A stretch of 50,495 nucleotides of DNA from Candidatus Tiddalikarchaeum anstoanum (GCA_902385255.1 CABMEV010000001.1:1-50495), one strand, 5' to 3'; shown: positions 33,025 to 42,076, numbered from the stretch's first letter. Notes: generated by a model not told the origin, from the sequence alone. A program made the numbers and translations.

Positions 33025-33552
33025 ATGGAATTTAACAGGTTGATTGATGATAGGCATAGTGTGAGGGTTTTCCTGCCTAAGAAAGTGCCAAGGCAGGCGT
33101 TTCACAGGATATTAAAGGCATGCCAGCGTGCGCCATCCGCCGGAAACTTACAATCATATGAGTTGGTGGTCATTACTGATGAGAAAAAGAAAAAAGAGCT
33201 GTGCAATGCCGCATACGGTCAGGAGTGCATCATTGAAGCGCCGATAGTATTAGTATTCCTGGCGGACACTAAAAAGTCAGGCCACGTTTACGGCGAGAGG
33301 GGCAAAGAATTATATGCACTGCAGGATGCGACTATTGCCTGCGCTTACAGCCAGTTAATGGCGACAAATGTTGGAGTAGCATCCGTATGGATTGGAGCTT
33401 TTGACGAGGAAATGGTGAAAAATTTAGTTAACACCAAAGAATATAGACCAATAGCGATACTTCCAATAGGCTACCCTGGCGAGAAGATTATCACAACTCC
33501 AAGACGCGAACTGGAACGATTCGTACATGATGAAAGGTTTGAATACAAATGA
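33025..33552 (+). CDS. Nitroreductase-family FMN oxidoreductase
   Basis: A 175-residue protein with the nitroreductase pattern: DDRHSVRVFLPKKVP at the N-terminus, CQRAPSAGNLQSYELVVI (near residue 33), ATNVGVASVWIGAFDEEMV (near residue 111) and AILPIGYPGEKI (near residue 142). The family binds FMN and reduces nitro, quinone or other substrates with NAD(P)H. Length is normal for the short members. It overlaps the DNA ligase gene by four bases (ATGA), so it is the first gene of the repair operon; the link to DNA repair is unexplained. A TATA-like cttttaataaa lies about 28 bases upstream. Confidence 0.92.
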   Translation: MEFNRLIDDRHSVRVFLPKKVPRQAFHRILKACQRAPSAGNLQSYELVVITDEKKKKELCNAAYGQECIIEAPIVLVFLADTKKSGHVYGERGKELYALQDATIACAYSQLMATNVGVASVWIGAFDEEMVKNLVNTKEYRPIAILPIGYPGEKIITTPRRELERFVHDERFEYK

Positions 33553-34475
33553 AATTATACGAGCCAATGCTTGCACAGCTTGGTGTTAAAGAAGACTTAA
33601 CTAAAGAAGGCTTCATTTACGAACCCAAGCTTGACGGAACCAGGGCAGTATGTTATTTTAACGACAAGAAAATCAAACTAATTAACAGAAGAGACAGGGA
33701 TATAACATATAGGTATCCTGAATTAATCTTTGATAAAAACTTATCTGCTAAAAGCTGCGTTCTTGACGGCGAACTCGTAGTATTTAATGAGAAAGGAAAT
33801 CCCGACTTTCATTTATTGCAGACTAGAGAGCAGGTTGACAAAAAAGACTTAATTGAATCAAGAAGCAAAACTCGTCCTGCAACTTACGTAGTTTTTGATA
33901 TAATAGAAAAAGACGGCAAATTATTGGTTAATCTCCCTTTGGTAGAGAGAAAGAGAATCTTAAATGATACAGTAAAAGACGGCGCGTACATACGGAAGAT
34001 AGTTTACACAAAAGAAGGTGTTAAATTATGGAAGGAAGTGACTAAGAGAAAACTGGAAGGTGTAATGGCTAAAATTGAAACCAGTAAATACTCAGTTGGC
34101 GTCAGGGCAGATACGTGGATTAAAATCAAATTTTTGAAAACAATAGATGCAATAATTGTCGGTTATACAAGCGAGAAGAGGGTAATATCCGCGCTTGTTA
34201 TTGCAGCTTACGAAAATGACAAGTTAAGATATATTGGGCGAGTAGGCACAGGATTTACAGAATCATTCTTAAAAAGCCTCAGAACAGAATTGGACAAGTT
34301 AATCATCAAAAATCCGCCTGTAACATACTCAGGCAATAAAAACATAGTATGGGTTAAGCCTGAATTAATATGCGAAGTTAGGTACTTGGAATTATCCAAA
34401 GATAAGATTATGCGTGCGCCTGCTTTTCTCAGGATGAGAACTGACAAGAAATTAAAAGAGTGCACGCTACCATAA
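33549..34475 (+). CDS. ATP-dependent DNA ligase, LigD-type ligase domain
   Basis: A 308-residue ligase with motif I YEPKLDGTR (adenylated Lys27), motif III DGELVVF, VVFDIIE (motif IIIa), motif IV LEGVMAK and motif V WIKIK, followed by a C-terminal OB domain (IIVGYTSEKR, GRVGTGF). The length matches the stand-alone ligase core of the LigD family, without polymerase or phosphoesterase domains. It is flanked by a nitroreductase gene (overlap) and a Ku gene, so a role in end joining is well supported. Seals nicks and breaks using ATP. Confidence 0.93.
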   Translation: MKLYEPMLAQLGVKEDLTKEGFIYEPKLDGTRAVCYFNDKKIKLINRRDRDITYRYPELIFDKNLSAKSCVLDGELVVFNEKGNPDFHLLQTREQVDKKDLIESRSKTRPATYVVFDIIEKDGKLLVNLPLVERKRILNDTVKDGAYIRKIVYTKEGVKLWKEVTKRKLEGVMAKIETSKYSVGVRADTWIKIKFLKTIDAIIVGYTSEKRVISALVIAAYENDKLRYIGRVGTGFTESFLKSLRTELDKLIIKNPPVTYSGNKNIVWVKPELICEVRYLELSKDKIMRAPAFLRMRTDKKLKECTLP

Positions 34476-34510
34476 CTAATTTAAGCAGTTAACACGTCTA
34501 ATATATTTTA

Positions 34511-35263
34511 ATGAAATCAGTTTGGAATGGAGCTTTAACATTCGGATTGGTTAATATACCTATAAAACTGTACTCTGCAGTGAAAAGCCAGGCTTTAGGT
34601 TTTACTATACTTCATAATTCATGCCATACTCCTCTTCATTATAAGCGCTGGTGCGAAAAAGACAATGTTGAAGTACCTTGGACTGACGTTGTTAAAGGAC
34701 TGGAGATTAAGAAAGGTGAATATTACGTGTTCACTAAGGAAGATTTTGAAAAGATAAGGCCTGAGAAGACAAATAATATTGAAATTTTCGAGTTCGTCGA
34801 CTCGGACCAGATTGACCCCATATATTTTGAAAAGCATTATTTTGTCGTGCCTGATGTAAGGAAGGAAAAAGCATACTTTTTATTCAAGGAAGTTCTCCAG
34901 TCAACGAATAAAATAGCAATAGGAAGATTCGTGATGAGGGAGAGAGAATACATCTGCTCTGTGGAATCTTATAAAAATGGATTATTATTAAACACTTTAA
35001 ATTACGAGTACGAAATTGCAGACATAAAATCAATAAAAGAACTTGATGAGTCTCCGAAAATAGAAATTGAAGAGTTAAAACTAGCTAAAGCATTGATAGA
35101 GAAATTATACTCTAAAGACTTGGAGATGAATAAGTACAGGGACAGTTTTACTGAACAGCTTAAAAAGATGCTAAAGAAGAAAGAAGAGATAATAATTGAG
35201 CCCTTAAAGGCGAAAAAACCAGGAAAGAACCTTTTGGATGCATTGAAAGAGAGCCTGAAATAA
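34511..35263 (+). CDS. ku: Ku protein (non-homologous end joining)
   Basis: A 250-residue homologue of prokaryotic Ku, which forms a ring on DNA ends and recruits the ligase. The Ku core is clear: VWNGALTFGLVNIPIKLYSAV (residues 3-22, with one gap of the usual GxxxxGLVxxPVKLY), CHTPLHYKRWCEKDN-VEVPW (dash added), GEYYVFTKEDFEKI, SDQIDPIYFEKHYFVVPD and LLLNTLNYEYEI. The C-terminus is Lys-rich and basic (KKMLKKKEEIIIEPLKAKK), as in bacterial Ku tails that bind DNA or the ligase. It lies 35 bases after the ligase gene. Confidence 0.95.
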   Translation: MKSVWNGALTFGLVNIPIKLYSAVKSQALGFTILHNSCHTPLHYKRWCEKDNVEVPWTDVVKGLEIKKGEYYVFTKEDFEKIRPEKTNNIEIFEFVDSDQIDPIYFEKHYFVVPDVRKEKAYFLFKEVLQSTNKIAIGRFVMREREYICSVESYKNGLLLNTLNYEYEIADIKSIKELDESPKIEIEELKLAKALIEKLYSKDLEMNKYRDSFTEQLKKMLKKKEEIIIEPLKAKKPGKNLLDALKESLK

Positions 35264-35300
35264 TTTTTTTTGTAACTATTACAACAAGGTAACACTAAGT

Positions 35301-35310
35301 CTTTAATAAC
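35301..35310 (+). promoter_or_regulatory. TATA-like box before the 452-residue unknown gene
   Basis: The element ctttaataac centres about 31 bases before ATG 35336 and supports that start over a TTG at 35330. Confidence 0.4.
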
Positions 35311-35335
35311 AGGATTAATCCTTTTTTATTTGAAT

Positions 35336-36694
35336 ATGGGATTAGGCGGAAAGACTGGAACTGGAAAAACATCCAAGCGTTCCAAGAAAGTTATGAGCGA
35401 AGAGGCAAAACTAGCACAGTGGAATAAATTATACTGCATCAAAACTGACCCTAATGAGATAAACAAGGAGAAGGGTGATTTTTACGAATTATACACATTA
35501 TACTTAATACAACCTTATTTGAACAATGTCCAAAGGAGGAACTTGTACAGGTATGTCATTAATAGTTATGCGAGAACCGCAGAATTATACCTGAAAGATA
35601 AGGCTGTTTTTGAAAGTGATGTCTTCCTCTCATTAAGAAGAGACAGCAAATTTACGCGCTGGCTCCAAAAAATATTCAATATACATGACGAGTTCGGATT
35701 TAACGCCCAATGCAAGAAGTATAAAGTCCCCGTAAATGATGATCACGTAAGCTATGACTCGGGACAGGTTTGTTTTGCGAAAGTATTAGGGAATAATATA
35801 ATAAAAAATACTGTTCCAAAGCTTGGTAAAGATGAGGAAATCCTGGAGCAGGTTGGGGAATTATACTTAACATACAACGTGCCAATCTTTCAAAACTTAA
35901 GCAATTCACTGGATGGAGTACTAATACAGCTTAAGAATTCATACCTTAATACAGGGCAAATAGTTGAAAATTTCAACAATGAAGAATACTCGTTTAACAT
36001 CTCGCAAATAGTTGATTACACAGTTGACATAGAACAAAGACGGACTTTATCAAGAAAAGAGCGTAAGATGGAGCAGAAAAAACTAATCAAAGAGAAAAAG
36101 AAGCCCAAAGAGAATGAAGCAGTGGAAAATAAAGAAGAAGTTAAAATAGTTAAGTATCACATCTTAAAAGTTAAAACTGAAAAAGAAAAGAGTTTAGACG
36201 GCTCCGCAGAAATATATTATGCCGAGAGTGCAGAGAATAACTTCAAAATATTGGAGCAGAAATATAGGGTTAGTCTTGGCAATCTTGTTTTAGTAAGGCA
36301 GAAACATAAAGTGCTGCCTGATAAGTACTATTTTGTCAACCTGGCTGATGAGAAAAATTATGATACTATAAAAGAAACCATTGAAACATTCCTTAATCCT
36401 GAAATGTTCGGCTACACTGCACCTTTCGGTCTTGAAGCCTCGGCTAAACTTTCGCTCGACCAAGTTAATGGGGTTTATTATACTGCTGAGAGTTTTAGAG
36501 ATGTTTTCAAGAAGAATAACTTCTTCAAGGAGTTCAAGAAATTTATAGACATACCTCATTATTCTGTTCTAAGAAGCTCTGAAGGAGATTTGGAGAAAGA
36601 ACTTGACAAGAAGCTTGCGCACTTGGTAAGCGACGGAAAATTGAAGAAGAAAAGCATCGTGACAGCCGTTGAAAACTTTGTCATCAAAGACTAA
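35336..36694 (+). CDS. Unrecognised 452-residue protein beside the Ku operon
   Basis: From ATG 35336 the product has 452 residues. It opens with a basic Gly/Thr/Lys stretch (MGLGGKTGTGKTSKRSKK), a mixed domain to about residue 235, a long charged Lys/Glu linker (RKERKMEQKKLIKEKKKPKE, near 245-265) and a second globular domain ending in a helical tail. No catalytic motif is seen; the N-terminal GxxxxGKT is probably not a real P-loop because no beta-strand precedes it and no Walker B follows. Position between Ku and an AP endonuclease gene suggests, but does not show, a repair link. Confidence 0.75.
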   Translation: MGLGGKTGTGKTSKRSKKVMSEEAKLAQWNKLYCIKTDPNEINKEKGDFYELYTLYLIQPYLNNVQRRNLYRYVINSYARTAELYLKDKAVFESDVFLSLRRDSKFTRWLQKIFNIHDEFGFNAQCKKYKVPVNDDHVSYDSGQVCFAKVLGNNIIKNTVPKLGKDEEILEQVGELYLTYNVPIFQNLSNSLDGVLIQLKNSYLNTGQIVENFNNEEYSFNISQIVDYTVDIEQRRTLSRKERKMEQKKLIKEKKKPKENEAVENKEEVKIVKYHILKVKTEKEKSLDGSAEIYYAESAENNFKILEQKYRVSLGNLVLVRQKHKVLPDKYYFVNLADEKNYDTIKETIETFLNPEMFGYTAPFGLEASAKLSLDQVNGVYYTAESFRDVFKKNNFFKEFKKFIDIPHYSVLRSSEGDLEKELDKKLAHLVSDGKLKKKSIVTAVENFVIKD

Positions 36695-36733
36695 AGAGAT
36701 AAAAATACGAGTAAAATAATATTTATCTTAAAA

Positions 36734-37489
36734 ATGAATGTAATTTCATGGAATGTCAATGGCATAAGGTCTGCATTTAATAAAGGATTATTAACATGGA
36801 TTAACAGGGAGTCGCCTGACATATTATGCCTGCAGGAGATTAAATCAGGCTTTAAAGAAGTACCAGATGAACTAAAATATTTAACGAATTATACCAGTTA
36901 CATTTTTCCTTCAGCGAGAAAAGGTTACAGCGGGACAGCTGTATTCTCCAAATTAAGGCCCGAAAGAGTAACTTATGGCATAGGCAGGAAAGAGTTCGAC
37001 TCTGAAGGCAGGACTATAATATTAGAATACAAGGATTTTTTCTTAATTAACTCGTACTTTCCTCATGGAAGCAGGGATAAAAGCGACCTGCCTTTCAAGA
37101 TGAGGATGTACAAATTATTTCTTGAGAAGCTGAAACTTTTTGATAAGCCTGTTATTGTATGTGGTGATTTTAACGTGGCACATGAGGAGATAGACTTGGC
37201 AAGGCCGAAAAACAATAAGAATAATACTATGTTCACAAAAGAAGAGAGAAGTATGGTAACTAGTATTATCGAAGCTGGGTTTATTGACACGTTCAGGTAC
37301 ATTAATAAAGAAAAAATAGAATACACTTGGTGGCCGTACAGAAATAATCTTAGAAGCCGAAACGTAGGATGGAGGATAGATTACATATTTATCTCCAAAC
37401 AATTGGCAAATAAGTTGCGAAGCGCAGGCATACAAACTCTTGTAAAAGGCTCAGACCACTGTCCTATAAGTGTAAATATAATAATTTAA
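36734..37489 (+). CDS. xth: Exonuclease III-type AP endonuclease
   Basis: A 251-residue enzyme of the ExoIII/APE1 family, which cuts DNA 5' of abasic sites and trims 3' blocks in base excision repair. Motifs are ISWNVNGIRSAF (N-terminal Asn), LCLQEIKSG (catalytic Glu, near residue 34), INSYFPHGSRD (Tyr), VVCGDFNVAHEEIDLA form (VIVCGDFNVAH, near residue 141), TWWPYR...GWRIDYIFIS (near 200) and the terminal GSDHCPISV (catalytic Asp-His). The length is normal. The stop overlaps the convergent helicase gene's 3' end by four bases. Confidence 0.97.
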   Translation: MNVISWNVNGIRSAFNKGLLTWINRESPDILCLQEIKSGFKEVPDELKYLTNYTSYIFPSARKGYSGTAVFSKLRPERVTYGIGRKEFDSEGRTIILEYKDFFLINSYFPHGSRDKSDLPFKMRMYKLFLEKLKLFDKPVIVCGDFNVAHEEIDLARPKNNKNNTMFTKEERSMVTSIIEAGFIDTFRYINKEKIEYTWWPYRNNLRSRNVGWRIDYIFISKQLANKLRSAGIQTLVKGSDHCPISVNIII

Positions 37490-38685
37490 TATCTTCTGCC
37501 CTGATTTCTGTTGCCATCCCTGTGAAAGAAATGCCTTCCCCTGAAATTAGGCCTTTGTTCTTCACGGCTTGGAATTACAGCCCTGTCAAAATCAGGAGTT
37601 TCAACTTTTTCAATGCTAGGATATGACTGTTTAATCTTTCTCATCTTATCAAAATCTTTCTCACTAAGTAGTATCATCGCTTTCCCGCATTTTCCCTGTC
37701 TTGCAGTCCTTCCAATCCTGTGAGTGTAAGTTTCGTCATTATCAGGCAGGTCGAAATTGAAAACGTGGCTTATATTCTCAACATGCAGTCCTCTTGCAGC
37801 AACATCAGTCGCCACTAATACTTTAACTTCGCCTTTGCTGAATGCGGCAACAGTGCTTTCTCTCTGAGCCTGTGATAAGTCACTGCTCACTGCAGCAGCA
37901 TTTATGCCATTGGATTTTAAAGCTCTTGCAACAAACTCTGTTGTCCTTTTCATATTACAAAAAATCAACACTAAATCTATGTTCATAGTTTTTAACAAAT
38001 GAACAAGTAATGAGATTTTTCTCTTATCTTCGATATCAAAATAGTACTGTTCAAGTATGCACTTGTTAATCTTGTTTGCCAACATTATTTTCTGCGGTTT
38101 AAACATGAAATCTTCCATAAGCCTTGAAATCTTGCTGTTAATAGTTGCGCTGAACATCAAATTCTGCCTATTATCAGGCAAGTTTTTTATGATTAATCTT
38201 ATATCATCTATGAAGCCCATATCCAGCATCCTGTCAGCTTCGTCAAGCACGAAATAAGAGACATTATCCAATTTTAACGCTCTCCTCTTAAGCAAGTCCA
38301 ATATCCTGCCTGGCGTTCCAACAACTATATCAGCAACTCCTACTCTTTGTATCTGGTCGTTAATCGAAACTCCGCCGTATACGGTTGCAATCTTAAGGCC
38401 CTTAGTGCGAGAGAATTTTACGTATTCTTCACTAATCTGTTTGGCCAACTCCCTGGTTGGCGCCAGAACTAACACTTGCACCCTGCCTGCAGGCAGCGAT
38501 TTCTCTATTGTTGGGACAGCAAAAGCAAGAGTCTTTCCACTCCCAGTCTCAGACTGAACAAGCACATCTTTTCCAATTAATACGAAAGGTATAGTCTCTT
38601 CCTGAACTGGAGTGAGTATGGTAATATTATTCCTATCTAAATCACGAATAATTTTGGGGTCTATACTTAACTCTTTAAATAACAT
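37486..38685 (-). CDS. DEAD-box RNA helicase
   Basis: The 399-residue protein has all core motifs in order: Q motif region (TILTPVQEETIP), motif I VQSETGSGKT, Ia LAPTREL, Ib TPGRI, II VLDEADRM, III SAT, IV LIFCNMKR, V DVAARGLHV and VI HRIGRTARQGK. A short basic, Arg/His/Gly-rich C-terminal tail (near residues 378-399) likely binds RNA. The family unwinds RNA in ribosome assembly, translation or decay, with ATP. The exact target is unknown. It stands alone on its strand. Confidence 0.96.
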   Translation of the reverse strand: MLFKELSIDPKIIRDLDRNNITILTPVQEETIPFVLIGKDVLVQSETGSGKTLAFAVPTIEKSLPAGRVQVLVLAPTRELAKQISEEYVKFSRTKGLKIATVYGGVSINDQIQRVGVADIVVGTPGRILDLLKRRALKLDNVSYFVLDEADRMLDMGFIDDIRLIIKNLPDNRQNLMFSATINSKISRLMEDFMFKPQKIMLANKINKCILEQYYFDIEDKRKISLLVHLLKTMNIDLVLIFCNMKRTTEFVARALKSNGINAAAVSSDLSQAQRESTVAAFSKGEVKVLVATDVAARGLHVENISHVFNFDLPDNDETYTHRIGRTARQGKCGKAMILLSEKDFDKMRKIKQSYPSIEKVETPDFDRAVIPSREEQRPNFRGRHFFHRDGNRNQGRRY

Positions 38686-38789
38686 AATAAAGCAATAAAT
38701 ACCAAACGTTTTTAAACGTTTACTTATAACAGCAATTCCTTATTTTATAAAAAGTTTTTAAATAATTCATCTTTTGTAACATTTATAAT

Positions 38790-39377
38790 ATGCTTGAAAA
38801 CTATGAAAAGATTCAGGGTATAATTAAGCTGCAGAAATTAAAACTGCCAACACCGAGCACTGTATTCGTAGCTGATTATGAAATACAGGAACAAGAGATT
38901 AACGAATTCCTGCTTGGCAGAGAGTATGTCATGATTAGAAGCGAGAAAATAGGCCAAAGCACCCACTGCCCGAGGAATCTTAAATGCCCTGTTTTTGAAG
39001 CTAAAAAATTCATAACTGAACTGAATAAAGATAATTATGTTGCCATAGTGCAGGATTATATACCCTTAAATAATTTATACTCCGGAAACATTCTACTGCT
39101 AAACAATTCATTCATAATTGAGGCTATGCAAGGCGGTCCTGTAAGTAAACTAAACAGGGAAGGAAAAGTTGACATTCATTTAAGGATAAATAAGGAAGGA
39201 AAAGTGATATTCAAGCAAGGCATAGAACTAATACCATCTTCGGATATTTCACGCATAATAGGACTTGTTAAGGATTTACCTTTAAAATTCCATATTCTGG
39301 AATTCAGCGCAGGACCGGACTGGTTTTATTTCTGGCACGCAAAAGAGGATGCAACAAGCGCTAAACTTGAATTATAA
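38790..39377 (+). CDS. Unrecognised 195-residue protein, possible ATP-grasp-like fold
   Basis: The sequence LGREYVMIRSEKIGQSTHCPRN (near residue 42), VAIVQDYIPLNNLYSGNILLLN and HILEFSAGPDWFYFWHAKE (near residue 170) recalls the strands of nucleotide-binding ATP-grasp or phosphate-dikinase N-terminal domains, but I cannot name a family. No signal peptide is present. Two Cys (CPRNLKCP) lie near residue 60. A TATA-like tttttaaataa lies about 29 bases upstream. Confidence 0.65.
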   Translation: MLENYEKIQGIIKLQKLKLPTPSTVFVADYEIQEQEINEFLLGREYVMIRSEKIGQSTHCPRNLKCPVFEAKKFITELNKDNYVAIVQDYIPLNNLYSGNILLLNNSFIIEAMQGGPVSKLNREGKVDIHLRINKEGKVIFKQGIELIPSSDISRIIGLVKDLPLKFHILEFSAGPDWFYFWHAKEDATSAKLEL

Positions 39378-39415
39378 CAAGTCTTATAAAATTAAATATA
39401 CAAATTACTCATCTA

Positions 39416-40063
39416 ATGATGTTCGTATGCAGGTATAAAGAATGCAAAGCCAAGTGCTGCAGAGAATTAAGATCCGCCATTATGAGTTATGATTACAGCC
39501 TTGATGAAAAAAGGCATATCCACTTATTAGTACCTGCAAATAAAGCCACCATAGGATTAAGTCTTGAAGAAAAAGAGAAATTGGAAGAGAGAGCCAAAGA
39601 GTTAGGAATAAAATTGATTATTAATCCGTTAAAGGCAGTTATCACAAAAGATGACGAGCCAGTAATCATAAAATGGTTCATAGACCATGATTCATGCCCA
39701 TTTCTGAAAAAAGATTACAGCTGCAGCATATATGATGACAGGCCCATGATATGCAGAGCATTCCCGTTAATTCCCATAATTAATGATATCAACAAGAGAA
39801 TAATATGCAAATCAGACTTTTGCCCCCACACTAAAGACATAATCGTAAAAGATGACGCTGATTACAAGACTGAATTCAAAGAATGCTATCCTAGCTATTC
39901 TGAAGTCAGGAATTTCAACGACGACTTGGAAAGGAAGATAAAAGAACTTGTAAATAAAGGATTAATTAAGAGGATGCAGATGCGCGCAGCAATAAGGATT
40001 TTCGAAAACTATGGTTCGAGAATTAAAAGCTTTGACGAATACTATTATGAAACAGTTAATTAA
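39416..40063 (+). CDS. YkgJ-family cysteine-cluster protein
   Basis: A 215-residue protein of the YkgJ/Fe-S or Zn cluster type. It has the N-terminal FVCRYKECKAKCCREL, then DSCPFLKKDYSCSIYDDRPMICRAFPLIP (residues 91-119), followed by CKSDFCPHTKD. This is the usual arrangement of eight or nine cysteines with the Cys-x-Ile-Tyr-x-x-Arg-Pro-x-x-Cys-Arg-x-Phe-Pro core. The C-terminal helical part is longer than in most family members. The function of the family is not well established; redox or metal handling is likely. TATA-like cttataaaa lies about 30 bases before ATG. Confidence 0.92.
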   Translation: MMFVCRYKECKAKCCRELRSAIMSYDYSLDEKRHIHLLVPANKATIGLSLEEKEKLEERAKELGIKLIINPLKAVITKDDEPVIIKWFIDHDSCPFLKKDYSCSIYDDRPMICRAFPLIPIINDINKRIICKSDFCPHTKDIIVKDDADYKTEFKECYPSYSEVRNFNDDLERKIKELVNKGLIKRMQMRAAIRIFENYGSRIKSFDEYYYETVN

Positions 40064-40097
40064 AAAAAAAGATAGAAAAAAAATCCGCCTTTTTTTT
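40063..40097. terminator. Convergent oligo-T terminators
   Basis: A-runs just after the stop of the plus-strand gene and a T-run (40089-40098) form oligo-T tracts on both strands between the convergent genes ending at 40063 and 40096. Confidence 0.5.
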
Positions 40098-40431
40098 ATT
40101 GGGCAGACATATTAGGTTCTGTAGGGAAAGGGTTCCCAGTTAATCCGCTGCTTATATCAATTGATATATTTACTGGCGGAAGATTGCCTAAATCATTAAT
40201 CATATTATCAGATATGTTAGGCAGAGCTCCTAAACTCCCTAAGCTTTCAGTGCTGCATTTAAAACTGCACGTGCAGTTTGGATAACTCCCAGTTATATTC
40301 CATGACCCGACACATTGTATATGAGGCTGGTCTTGGCAGTAACTTTGGCAGTCCCCGCTGCTATTATTAATATTTACAGTGCAGCCTGCAAGGATTACTA
40401 ACAATACTATCATTGCGATTGTCATTTTCAT
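40096..40431 (-). CDS. Cys-rich lipoprotein
   Basis: A 111-residue protein with a lipoprotein signal (MIVLLVILAGC, lipobox Cys at residue 17) and a Cys/Trp/Asn-rich region (CQSYCQDQPHIQCVGSWN, with further Cys pairs CTCSFKC) of a kind common in small secreted DPANN proteins. The C-terminus is Pro/Asn/Gly-rich. It is translationally coupled to the upstream secreted coiled-coil gene by an ATGA overlap (40428-40431). Confidence 0.8.
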   Translation of the reverse strand: MKMTIAMIVLLVILAGCTVNINNSSGDCQSYCQDQPHIQCVGSWNITGSYPNCTCSFKCSTESLGSLGALPNISDNMINDLGNLPPVNISIDISSGLTGNPFPTEPNMSAQ

Positions 40432-42035
40432 TGCATTTCACCCATTACTTGTCCATACTCAGTACTTGCAGAAGTGTATACTTCCCTAATCTGAGTTGTT
40501 AAACTAATAGCTTGAGGAATATCCCCCTCATTTACCGCCGTCTCCGCCAGGTTTACTAAACTGCTTATTTCATTATTCAGACTGTCCAAAGTGCTCGTAT
40601 CAACACCATTCCCATTGCCGGTTACAACCAGATTTTGAATTTGCAACTGGTTGGTCTGAATGATATTTAGTATTCCAGCAACATCAGCAGCATTAGTATT
40701 ATCTGCTTGAAGTTCTGCATAAGCACTCTGCAATAAAGGAATAATATTCTCTGCTTCCTGAAGCTTCGCCAATGCTAACTCCCTGTTATTTGCATTTATT
40801 GCTGACAAAGCATCATTCTTTAACTGCTGAAGTTCTGATATGTACCCTTCAACAATTGAAGTGTTTAATCCCCTGCTCCTTGCTTCAGTAAGTCCTGCAT
40901 CCGCATTCTCCTCTAACATCTGAAATTGCACCATCCACGCATTAGATACATCATTTTGCAATAACTGCGTCATAGTTTGTTCTTGCTCCTGACCTGCAAT
41001 TTTAACTTCATCAATCCATTCCAGTATGGTTTGTTCATCCTGCGTTGGCGTAAAAATAGTCAGCGCTTCAGCTTTCTTGCTTTCCACAAAATTTTTTGCT
41101 TCATCAAGACTTAATGTGTCTATTCCATATTGTTCAAGCTGTATCTTTGCCTTTTCTATATTCACTAATGCGTAATCTAAGAGTTTAATAGTTAAATCGT
41201 AACTTTTTGCATTAGCAGCAGCCTTAAGCTGTGAATAATCATGGCTGTTTACTTCCGCCTGCATAGCTGCTTCCACATTGCCGAATACTTCGCTAATTTT
41301 ACTGCTGAACGCTTCAGCTTCAGCCTTTAACGCGGCTGACTGGTTCGTGTCAATATTACTAATCTGTCTAACCAATGATTCCAATTCCGCAACAAGCGAA
41401 CTAAGCTCCGGTCCTAACACGCTTGGATTTCCCTGGCCGCTCTGAAGCTGGCTTTGCAGGGACTGAATCTGCACAGATTTTTGTTCTATCTCTGCAGCAA
41501 TAGACTCAACCTGTTCTCGAGTCATTCCTCCAAGCAATGCTATGCTTCTCGCTTCAAGCTCTGCACCTTTCGCCTCTAATTGTTCTGATAATTGGTCGCC
41601 GATTTCACTTAATCTTCCTTCTATAGTATTTTGGCCAATCACTAAACTGTTAAAATCAGTCATTGCCGCTGTGAACGTTTCAGGTGTTGCAGAACATACA
41701 GCATCTATTTTAGAATTAGTTTCGATTATTATATCATTTATAGGATTCGTGTTAAGTGTTATTGCCCCGTTGAATCCGGAAACTATTCCATCAAAATGGT
41801 TTTTAACCGCAGTCATCGAATCTATAAACATCTGCATGTGATACCTTGACATTGCACACATCATATCAATGAACTCTTGGCTTGCTCCTGCATTAATTAC
41901 ATCCTGAGGTATCACTGTTGGCGGAATTCCCTGTTGTCCTATTGGTGGTGCTCCTCCAATTCCTCCTGATATCTCTTGTGCAAAAACTAAATTAAGAGTT
42001 AATAATACTAATAATAGAAAACATAGTTTTCCCAT
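40428..42035 (-). CDS. Secreted coiled-coil protein
   Basis: A 535-residue protein with an N-terminal signal peptide (MGKLCFLLLVLLTLNLVFAQ) and then almost continuous helix from about residue 50, with heptad-like Gln/Glu/Ala/Leu-rich segments (near residues 160-270 and 370-430). There is one Asn/Gly-rich low-complexity loop near residue 475. No catalytic motif is visible. It may be a cell-surface fibre or stalk. A TATA-like ctttatattta lies about 28 bases before the ATG, and the gene is coupled to the Cys-rich lipoprotein gene. Confidence 0.82.
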   Translation of the reverse strand: MGKLCFLLLVLLTLNLVFAQEISGGIGGAPPIGQQGIPPTVIPQDVINAGASQEFIDMMCAMSRYHMQMFIDSMTAVKNHFDGIVSGFNGAITLNTNPINDIIIETNSKIDAVCSATPETFTAAMTDFNSLVIGQNTIEGRLSEIGDQLSEQLEAKGAELEARSIALLGGMTREQVESIAAEIEQKSVQIQSLQSQLQSGQGNPSVLGPELSSLVAELESLVRQISNIDTNQSAALKAEAEAFSSKISEVFGNVEAAMQAEVNSHDYSQLKAAANAKSYDLTIKLLDYALVNIEKAKIQLEQYGIDTLSLDEAKNFVESKKAEALTIFTPTQDEQTILEWIDEVKIAGQEQEQTMTQLLQNDVSNAWMVQFQMLEENADAGLTEARSRGLNTSIVEGYISELQQLKNDALSAINANNRELALAKLQEAENIIPLLQSAYAELQADNTNAADVAGILNIIQTNQLQIQNLVVTGNGNGVDTSTLDSLNNEISSLVNLAETAVNEGDIPQAISLTTQIREVYTSASTEYGQVMGEMQ

Positions 42036-42076
42036 AAAAAAGTTTTTACTTAACGCATAAATATAAAGATTTAGTC

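Noticed and set aside
33549-34475. LigD polymerase or phosphoesterase fused to the ligase
   Set aside because: The 308-residue protein ends after the OB domain, and no polymerase or phosphoesterase motif occurs there or in neighbouring genes.
35336-35400. Walker A-like GxxxxGKT at the N-terminus of the 452-residue protein
   Set aside because: It lies at the extreme N-terminus with no preceding beta-strand, is followed by a Lys/Arg/Ser stretch and has no Walker B. It is more likely a basic, disordered tail.
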